Source: Candidatus Vogelbacteria bacterium (GTDB lineage: Bacteria > Patescibacteriota > Minisyncoccia > Phycocordibacterales > XYD1-FULL-46-19). From it: a stretch of 5,357 nucleotides of DNA. Where the stretch lies: assembly GCA_011049365.1 (NCBI GenBank), contig DSBD01000003.1, positions 1-5,357 on the forward strand, in the 5' to 3' direction. Below are positions 1 through 4,817 of the stretch, piece after piece; within the stretch, counting starts at the first letter, position 1; every line of letters starts with the position of its first letter. Made by a program: the position numbers and the translations under genes. Below the pieces are notes generated by a model. That model searched no databases, had not been told where the DNA came from, and was given only the letters and a program-made list of their open reading frames with translations.

Positions 1-103
1 CTTTCAATATTTTTTGAGCTAAAGGTCGACCAATACCGAAAATTTCGGTCAAACCTATCTCTAATCTCTTTTCATCTGGTATGTTGATTCCAGCTATACG
101 CAT
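1..103 (-). CDS. rpsM: 30S ribosomal protein S13, N-terminal part (3' end cut by window)
   Basis: Small-subunit head protein that contacts the A-site finger of the large subunit and the P-site tRNA. Only the first 34 codons are inside the window. The visible protein begins [18 protein letters not shown] and continues with [15 protein letters not shown], which matches the conserved S13 start (RIAGvdIP...KR...aLt.I.GIGR..A..IL), including the helix-two-turn-helix entry around FGIGR at residues 22-26. The ATG is at 103, 10 bases after the rpmJ stop, with no convincing Shine-Dalgarno, so translation may depend on coupling to rpmJ. The order infA-rpmJ-rpsM is the classic start of the bacterial alpha operon; rpsK, rpsD, rpoA and rplQ would usually follow beyond the left edge, but that cannot be seen here. 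Identity is secure; the rest of the gene is outside the window. Confidence 0.96.
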   Translation of the reverse strand, partial: MRIAGINIPDEKRLEIGLTEIFGIGRPLAQKILK

Positions 104-113
104 AATATTTATC

Positions 114-230
114 TTAGGCTTGTTTTTGCTTATGGCGAGGTTTGTCCTTACAAATAATATATAAATGGCCACCTCTTTTTACCATTTGACAACGGGGACA
201 TCTTTTTTTAATTGTTGATTTTACCTTCAT
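114..230 (-). CDS. rpmJ: 50S ribosomal protein L36 (zinc-ribbon form)
   Basis: A 38-residue, very basic large-subunit protein that binds 23S rRNA. Translating the minus strand from the ATG at 230 to the TAA at 114-116 gives [20 protein letters not shown], then a tail ending KPRHKQKQA. The zinc ligands of the C+ type of L36 are all present: Cys11, Cys14, Cys27 and His33, with the family spacing C-x2-C-x12-C-x5-H. Length and ligand positions equal those of standard bacterial L36. It lies 10 bases downstream of infA and 10 bases upstream of rpsM, so it is the middle gene of an infA-rpmJ-rpsM transcription unit. No Shine-Dalgarno is visible; the bases before the ATG are only A and T. The gene is short enough to be missed by a length-filtered ORF search. 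Confidence 0.97.
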   Translation of the reverse strand: MKVKSTIKKRCPRCQMVKRGGHLYIICKDKPRHKQKQA

Positions 231-240
231 TTTATAATAA

Positions 241-471
241 TTAAAATCTTTTTATTATTCTCCCTTTTCCACCATAAGAATCAAGTAATACCTCAACTTT
301 ATCACCAACCATAACCCTAATTCTATGAAGTCTCATTTTACCAGAGAGGTAGGCCAGTATTTCTTTTCCATCTATTTTGACCTTAAATAAAGTATTAGGC
401 AAAGCCTCAACGACAAGACCACAAACACCTCGCCCCTCTGCGTCTGACGAGCTTATTTTTTTATTATCCAT
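241..471 (-). CDS. infA: Translation initiation factor IF-1
   Basis: IF-1 binds the 30S A site during initiation and helps IF-2 and IF-3 select the start. The 76-residue product is a single S1/OB-fold domain. Recognisable blocks are LPNTLFKV (residues 24-31), LSGKMR (42-47), IRVMVGDKVEV (51-61) and KGRIIKR (69-75), which align with E. coli LPNTMFRV, ISGKMR, IRILTGDKVTV and KGRIVFR. Two differences are visible. The N-terminal lead (about 15 polar residues, MDNKKISSSD...) is several residues longer than usual. The loop that is normally xPYDLxKGR is rewritten as DSYGGKGR, about one residue shorter. The start is well supported: AGGTGAG lies 9 bases before the ATG and a strong promoter is just beyond it. 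The gene opens the infA-rpmJ-rpsM unit. Confidence 0.96.
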   Translation of the reverse strand: MDNKKISSSDAEGRGVCGLVVEALPNTLFKVKIDGKEILAYLSGKMRLHRIRVMVGDKVEVLLDSYGGKGRIIKRF

Positions 472-479
472 TATTTTTT

Positions 480-488
480 CTCACCTTT
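480..488 (-). promoter_or_regulatory. Shine-Dalgarno of infA
   Basis: Read on the minus strand the bases are AAAGGTGAG, and AGGTGA is complementary to the anti-Shine-Dalgarno end of 16S rRNA. The gap to the infA ATG is about 9 bases. It fixes the infA start and is the only clear ribosome binding site in the window. The predicted transcription start (about 485-486) falls at its upstream edge, so the mRNA leader would be little more than this site. Confidence 0.8.
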
Positions 489-491
489 AGT

Positions 492-521
492 ATAATAACA
501 AACAATCATTTAAAAAGTCAA
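492..521 (-). promoter_or_regulatory. Sigma70-type promoter for infA-rpmJ-rpsM
   Basis: On the minus strand there is a -35 element TTGACT (516-521), an 18-base spacer, and a -10 element TATTAT (492-497) preceded by TG and one base, which makes an extended -10. The -35 matches the TTGACA consensus at five of six positions and the -10 matches TATAAT at five of six. The predicted start of transcription is near 485, giving a leader of about 14 bases. It occupies the whole short gap between the baseplate-J-like gene and infA, so the ribosomal genes probably have their own transcript. An overlapping TATACT (489-494) would need a 21-base spacer and is less likely. Confidence 0.75.
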
Positions 522-539
522 GTAATTTATAATAATTAT

Positions 540-1799
540 CTATAACTCCTCTATTATATTTATCCTTATCTTTCTAGTATTCTCCGGGATAGTACCTATC
601 CAAGGAGGTAAGAAAGATGGCTTAACGCGACTAATAGAGGTATATTCACTTATTATATCTTGGTATTGATTTTTTGACAAGCCACTTAAATCTTCTTTTA
701 ACTTATCTTTTTCTATTTCCCAAATAAAGCGTGGACTACCCTCTAAATTAAATTTCAAAGAAGTAGATTTATTGGGTTCAAAATTTTCATCTTCTAAAGT
801 AAATTTCAATTCCGACCAATTAATAATTTTTAAAGGTTCAAATTGGTAATTTGGTATGAATCTATCAGCCAGGAAAGAACTAAATTCATCTTTATTAAAC
901 ACTATTCCGCTCATTATCTTTCTACCCTCTAAAACAACTTTCTCACTCGTTGCTTCGTCTTCTAATTCTAAATATTCATAAGAAACAAAAATTCCTTCTG
1001 GAAAAAGCAGGAAGTTGGGCGGAATTGCTAAATCTGCGGGTTTAAAGATGTTTTTGTCCAATTCTTCTTGAATTTCTTTTTGAGCTTTTTCTAAATCTTC
1101 ATCATTGACAATCTTTTTTAAACCAACAAAACCACCCGAGATGGGGGTTTTGGTCTCAGCTGAAAATTTCTCATAACGGGGCCCACCTTTAAAACCAGGA
1201 ATGGTAAAACTGGAAGTGGACTTATTATATTCCTCCCCGGGTTCTTCAGCGAAAATTTTTGTATCTATTGAACCTGGAAGTTCTTTACCATCAACAACCT
1301 TCATACCAGGAACAGTTATTTGTTCTCTAATTCTATATATTTTTCCGTCTGGTGATTCAAATCTAGTATTAGCTATCAAAATCTGTGGTTGACGATCATA
1401 GTTGTTGTAGACAGTAATTATTCCCATTGCTTTTTCAGAAACTTCTTCTTCGCCAGAAGAGCTAATTTCTCTTCGTTCGGAAATAATGTTTTCAACTATC
1501 CCAAAAATTAATTGCTGACCATTAGCTGTTGGTTCTCTAACTGCTTCAAAAGTATGGTCTATATTTATAATGGCGGTTTTGGGCCAAACATCAAGTCGAA
1601 CTCTAGTAAAAGCCGTAGAGGCAGCTAAAATCAAAAAAATAATGAAAACGATTAATAAAAACCAGAGAAAAATTTTAGGTATTGATCTTTTAGAACTCAA
1701 ATATTCTAATTCCTTTCTTAAATCCGAAGAGGAACTCGTCTTATTCGTCTTTCTTGGCAAAACATCACTTAATTTTTTTCTTTTGATTATATCACTCAT
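540..1799 (-). CDS. Single-pass membrane protein with baseplate-J-like extracytoplasmic domain, function unknown
   Basis: A 419-residue protein of unknown function. Residues 1-41 are polar and basic (KRKK, RK, SSKR), followed by one strongly hydrophobic segment at about 42-64 (KIFLWFLLIVFIIFLILAA). By the positive-inside rule the N-terminus is cytoplasmic and the remaining ~350 residues are outside the membrane. I see no signal peptidase or lipobox site, so the segment is read as an anchor. Residues ~124-222 resemble the baseplate J-like repeat: a GIITVYNNY start, then TRFESPDGKIYRI, ITVPG, an EPGEEYN turn, FTIPGFKG and a final GG. Residues ~260-419 form a second, unassigned region ending in an FLPPWIGTIPE..RKIRI block. 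From memory this architecture recurs in Patescibacteria. The gene starts 24 bases after the ATPase gene without a Shine-Dalgarno, so the two are probably co-transcribed. The baseplate name reflects fold resemblance only; no other phage gene is present. A surface or envelope role is inference. Confidence 0.72.
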   Translation of the reverse strand: MSDIIKRKKLSDVLPRKTNKTSSSSDLRKELEYLSSKRSIPKIFLWFLLIVFIIFLILAASTAFTRVRLDVWPKTAIINIDHTFEAVREPTANGQQLIFGIVENIISERREISSSGEEEVSEKAMGIITVYNNYDRQPQILIANTRFESPDGKIYRIREQITVPGMKVVDGKELPGSIDTKIFAEEPGEEYNKSTSSFTIPGFKGGPRYEKFSAETKTPISGGFVGLKKIVNDEDLEKAQKEIQEELDKNIFKPADLAIPPNFLLFPEGIFVSYEYLELEDEATSEKVVLEGRKIMSGIVFNKDEFSSFLADRFIPNYQFEPLKIINWSELKFTLEDENFEPNKSTSLKFNLEGSPRFIWEIEKDKLKEDLSGLSKNQYQDIISEYTSISRVKPSFLPPWIGTIPENTRKIRINIIEEL

Positions 1800-1809
1800 A
1801 ATTTAATTG

Positions 1810-1855
1810 TTAATGAAATAAATTTAATTTAATAATTTTTTAATGAAATAAATTT
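1810..1855. repeat. 30-bp period direct repeat (about 1.5 copies) across the end of the ATPase gene
   Basis: The 16-base sequence ttaatgaaataaattt occurs at 1810-1825 and again, identical, at 1840-1855, which gives a 30-base period. The right copy encodes the IYFIK stretch close to the C-terminus of the ATPase; the left copy lies in the gap after its TAA and slightly overlaps the stop. Because 30 is a multiple of three, the left copy keeps the same frame (IYFI before another stop). This looks like a small tandem duplication or slippage event at the gene end. Chance resemblance is less likely for 16 exact bases but not negligible in such AT-rich DNA. Confidence 0.7.
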
Positions 1856-3017
1856 CCAAAGGTATTTGAATATCCTTTATTTTTACAGAAGGATTTTTAT
1901 CAAGAAAATCATCTCCGAAATTATTATCCATAAATATAATTTCCGGCTGACTATCACCTAATATATATTTTTTAAAATCACCCAAGGCCAAGAAGTCAAT
2001 AAATATTTTATCACCTATATCATTACCAATCAATACCATCTTTTCGGGGATTATCATATCTGCCATCGCCGAATCAAAAGCACTATAAATATCATTTAAC
2101 CAATTTAGACCAATATTTAAACATATTTTTTTTATTTCACTAGCTCGGTTCTTCTCTAAACGACCTTCTTTGAGTGACCTTAACTCAGAAATTGTATCTA
2201 AAATTGATAATCCTGTTTTTATTGATAATTCTTTTATTAAATAATCTTTACCTTTTGGTAGTGATATGATGTTTATAATATTATTATCTTTCACAAATGA
2301 TAAATCCGTTGTGCCACCAGTTATATCTAAAGCAACAAAACCTTTTTTGAAAGAAATTAAAAGATCGGGCAAAACAGCAGAAATCACCGGCGGAAAAGTA
2401 TGGAAAAAAATATGGGCTTTATTATCTAGCTCTTTTACTAACTCTTTTATTTTATTAACTAATGTCTGTGATGATAAAGAGAGATATTGATATAGTTCAA
2501 GTTTGTTTATCTTTTGTTTTCTAAAAGATATGGGATGATTATAGCCATTAATTTTAATATCTGTAATTTTCTTTTCAATAATAATATTCCGATCGCCTAT
2601 AATATTAGGAAAAATAAGTGGTTCCCTAGATAACACTTTTTCTGCAACCCTTTTAGATATATCTTCTAAAATTTTTCGATTGACATAAAACCCATCTTGA
2701 CTAGAATTTAAGGTTAAATGGCTTTCAGAAACAGTCAAAAAAGAAGGTAAAAAGCAATCTATTCTATCTAAGTTATAATTATTCTCTTTTTTTACTATCT
2801 TAACCGTTTTTTCTAAGTCATTAAAAAAATTTTTAATAAAAAAATTAAAATCTCCATTCTTTAAGGTAGCTAATTCTTTTTTATTATAAGCTAATATTTT
2901 AGAATTATTATTTTGATTGTTATACTCCACTAAGGCAATAGAAATAATATTACTGCCTATATTTATAACCGCAGAATATTTCACTTTTGCTTTCCTCTTA
3001 AATAGAGATAAGAACAT
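1824..3017 (-). CDS. PilM/FtsA-like actin-fold ATPase
   Basis: A 397-residue soluble protein without membrane segments, assigned to the actin/HSP70-like ATPases of the PilM/FtsA branch. Phosphate-1 is AVINIGSNIISIALVE (residues 16-31), phosphate-2 is FVALDITGGTTDLSFV (227-242) with Asp231, Gly234, Gly235, Thr236 and Asp238, and the adenosine-type motif is KMVLIGNDIG (326-335). The stretch between phosphate-1 and phosphate-2 (about 200 residues) can hold the extra subdomain typical of PilM and FtsA. Members of these families polymerise or act as a cytoplasmic platform binding the N-terminal tail of a membrane partner. The next gene encodes exactly such a bitopic protein, 24 bases away. In phosphate-1 the usual acidic residue (D or E before IGS/T) is Asn19, so nucleotide handling may be altered. 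It starts 21 bases after alaS and may have its own leaderless promoter. True PilM, FtsA or a third lineage cannot be told apart by eye. Confidence 0.75.
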   Translation of the reverse strand: MFLSLFKRKAKVKYSAVINIGSNIISIALVEYNNQNNNSKILAYNKKELATLKNGDFNFFIKNFFNDLEKTVKIVKKENNYNLDRIDCFLPSFLTVSESHLTLNSSQDGFYVNRKILEDISKRVAEKVLSREPLIFPNIIGDRNIIIEKKITDIKINGYNHPISFRKQKINKLELYQYLSLSSQTLVNKIKELVKELDNKAHIFFHTFPPVISAVLPDLLISFKKGFVALDITGGTTDLSFVKDNNIINIISLPKGKDYLIKELSIKTGLSILDTISELRSLKEGRLEKNRASEIKKICLNIGLNWLNDIYSAFDSAMADMIIPEKMVLIGNDIGDKIFIDFLALGDFKKYILGDSQPEIIFMDNNFGDDFLDKNPSVKIKDIQIPLEIYFIKKLLN

Positions 3018-3032
3018 ATTTTAATTATAACA
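3018..3032 (-). promoter_or_regulatory. Extended -10 promoter predicting a leaderless ATPase mRNA
   Basis: On the minus strand the bases are TGTTATAAT (3024-3032), a perfect extended -10, followed by six bases and then the ATG at 3017. With the hexamer at -12 to -7, the A of the ATG is position +1, so the transcript would have no leader. No Shine-Dalgarno precedes this ATG, which fits. A -35 element is weak or absent (CTGTTT at a 17-base spacing), as is common with extended -10 promoters. The element lies in the 21-base gap after alaS. AT-rich gaps make chance TATAAT matches common, so confidence is moderate. Confidence 0.5.
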
Positions 3033-3045
3033 GAATTTTCATTCT
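3032..3045. repeat. Perfect 5-bp inverted repeat over the alaS stop codon
   Basis: On the minus strand AGAAT-GAAA-ATTCT can fold into a five-pair hairpin with a GAAA (GNRA-type) loop, and the alaS TGA lies at its apex. It sits immediately upstream of the extended -10 of the ATPase gene, inside the region a -35/-10 spacer would occupy. It lacks a U-tract and is too weak for an intrinsic terminator. It could be an operator-like palindrome or chance. Confidence 0.3.
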
Positions 3046-4802
3046 AAAACAGCTTTTATTCTCCTAATACCAGAAGCAACTGCCTCCTCCTTTTTTATCT
3101 TAAATCGACCAAGTTCCCCAGTCTTTATTGCATGAGGGCCGGCGCAAAATTCTTTAGAATAAGCTGACGAAAGGTCAGAGCCGATATAATAAACAGAAAC
3201 CATGTCTCCATACTTACTATCAAAAAGACCTAAAGCTCCCATAGCTTCTGCCTCTTTTTTACTTATATTTATAGAATTAATTGGTAAATTATCTTTTATT
3301 TTTTCATTTACTCTTCTTTCTATCTCTTCTTTTTCATTATCAGTTAATTTACGTCCAAAGGCAAAATCAAACCTTAATCTTTCGCTGGTAATATTAGAAC
3401 CTTTTTGTATAGCTTGAGGGCCTAAAACCTCTCTTAAAGCCTGATGTAAAAGATGAGTGGCTGTATGATATTTGACGCTCATGTCTGAAGAATCAGCTAA
3501 ACCACTTTTAAATTTCTTTTCACTTCCAATTTTTGATATTTCTTTGTGTTTAGTTATTAAATTATTTACTTCTCGTAAGTCTATTTTAATATCTCTCCTC
3601 TCGGCTTCCTCAATTACTAATTCTAAAGGAAAACCATAAGTGGTAATTAATTTAAAAATAACTTCAGCTGAAAGTTTATTATATTTAGAAATTTCTCTTT
3701 CCAATTCCTTTAAACCTTTATTTAAAGTTTTAGAAAATTTATCTTTTTCATTGGTAATAGTTTCTAAAATTAATTTTCGATTTGAAAATAGTTCCGGATA
3801 AAACTTACCAGCATCATTTATTAAAACATCGATTATTTTTTCTTGTTCTTTCAAATGAATATTCAAAAGAGAGAAAATTCTAATAGATCGACGAAGAAGT
3901 CTTCTTAAAACATAACCACGATCTATATTTGACGGTAAAACTCCAGCTGATATCAAGAAAATTACAGCTCTTAAATGGTCAGCTAAAATTTTACTTTCCT
4001 TCTTGTTTTTTTGGTCAGAAGACAAAAGGTTAAAAAAATTACTAAAAATATCAGTATCGAAAACAGTCTTTTTTCCTTGAAGAACAGTTGCTAACCTTTC
4101 TAAGCCAGCTCCGGTATCTATATTTTTGTTTTTAAGTTGGCCGACTATCTGCCCGTTCTTTTGTTCATATTCCATGAAAACATCATTCCAAATCTCAACT
4201 ATCTTTTGTTCTTGATCAGCTTTAATAAAATCTTGGTGAGATAAGTTACTTAAGCCATCCGGAGTTAAATCATAAAACATTTCTGAATCAGGGCCACAGG
4301 GTCCATTATCTCCTGGACTCCACCAATTTTCTTCTAAATAAAAAATTCTTTGGTCGGGAACACCTAGAGACTTCCAAATTTCAGCAGCTTGGATGTCCTT
4401 AGGTATATTATCTTTACCAGCAAAAACGGTAACATAAATTCTTTCTGGATCTAAACCAAAACCTTCTTCTTGAGAAGTTAGTAATTCATAACTCCATTTT
4501 ATAGCCTCTTCTTTAAAATAATCACCTAAGGACCAATTACCCATCATTTCAAAAAAGGTCAAATGAGTAGCATCACCAACTTCATCTATATCAACCGTTC
4601 TAACACAGGGTTGGAAATTAACTAATCTTTTACCTAAAGGATGTTCCCGACCTAAAAAATAAGGGATTAAGGGTTGCATTCCGGCCGTATTAAAAAGAAC
4701 AGAAGAATCGCCCTCTGGCACTAATGGCCCCGGTGGTAATATTTTATGTCCTCTTTTTTGGAAAAAAGATAAAAATTTTTTTCTAATTTCTTCAGTTTTC
4801 AT
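3039..4802 (-). CDS. alaS: Alanine--tRNA ligase, compact form with editing domain
   Basis: Charges tRNA-Ala with alanine in the cytoplasm and hydrolyses mischarged Ser- or Gly-tRNA-Ala. The class II catalytic core is at residues ~1-240: LFNTAGMQP (36-44), QPCVR (64-68), motif 2 TFFEMMGNWSLGDYF (82-96), DNGPCGPDSE (165-174) and DTGAGLERL (229-237). The tRNA-recognition helices follow, with SNIDRGYVLRRLLRRS (291-306) and TYGFPLEL (388-395). The editing domain (~440-587) keeps its zinc ligands: HTATH (His446, His450) and CAGPH (Cys553, His557). The protein ends at the conserved ASGIRRIKAVLE, so the ~290-residue coiled-coil/C-Ala part of ordinary ~875-residue AlaRS is absent. The beta-barrel segment with the TPFYAExGGQ signature between tRNA-binding and editing domains also appears missing. 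I recall this short layout as normal in Patescibacteria, so the gene is not broken. The stop is TGA. It follows mnmA by 15 bases, without a Shine-Dalgarno. Confidence 0.95.
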   Translation of the reverse strand: MKTEEIRKKFLSFFQKRGHKILPPGPLVPEGDSSVLFNTAGMQPLIPYFLGREHPLGKRLVNFQPCVRTVDIDEVGDATHLTFFEMMGNWSLGDYFKEEAIKWSYELLTSQEEGFGLDPERIYVTVFAGKDNIPKDIQAAEIWKSLGVPDQRIFYLEENWWSPGDNGPCGPDSEMFYDLTPDGLSNLSHQDFIKADQEQKIVEIWNDVFMEYEQKNGQIVGQLKNKNIDTGAGLERLATVLQGKKTVFDTDIFSNFFNLLSSDQKNKKESKILADHLRAVIFLISAGVLPSNIDRGYVLRRLLRRSIRIFSLLNIHLKEQEKIIDVLINDAGKFYPELFSNRKLILETITNEKDKFSKTLNKGLKELEREISKYNKLSAEVIFKLITTYGFPLELVIEEAERRDIKIDLREVNNLITKHKEISKIGSEKKFKSGLADSSDMSVKYHTATHLLHQALREVLGPQAIQKGSNITSERLRFDFAFGRKLTDNEKEEIERRVNEKIKDNLPINSINISKKEAEAMGALGLFDSKYGDMVSVYYIGSDLSSAYSKEFCAGPHAIKTGELGRFKIKKEEAVASGIRRIKAVLE

Positions 4803-4817
4803 ACTTAAAATCTAATT

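Noticed and set aside
522..540. Intrinsic terminator after the membrane-protein gene
   Set aside because: Only A/T bases with imperfect symmetry (ATAATTATTATAAATTA) and no GC stem; the following TTTTT belongs to the infA promoter spacer.
540..1799. Prophage or phage-tail remnant, from the baseplate-J-like domain
   Set aside because: The protein has a membrane anchor and no other tail, capsid, integrase or lysis gene is nearby; base composition matches the neighbours. A cellular envelope protein fits better.
1201..1806. Plus-strand ORFs of 63 and 78 codons
   Set aside because: They lie opposite the membrane-protein gene, have no family resemblance and no Shine-Dalgarno, and look like antisense shadows.
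3039..3041. UGA read as Gly (code 25) at the end of alaS
   Set aside because: The long ORFs of the window contain no in-frame TGA, which would be frequent in a UGA=Gly genome, and the AlaRS chain ends at its usual conserved residues RRIKAVLE just before it.
2266..3417. Plus-strand ORFs at 2266-2490 and 3202-3417
   Set aside because: They are antisense to the ATPase and alaS genes, whose conserved motifs explain the sequence there.
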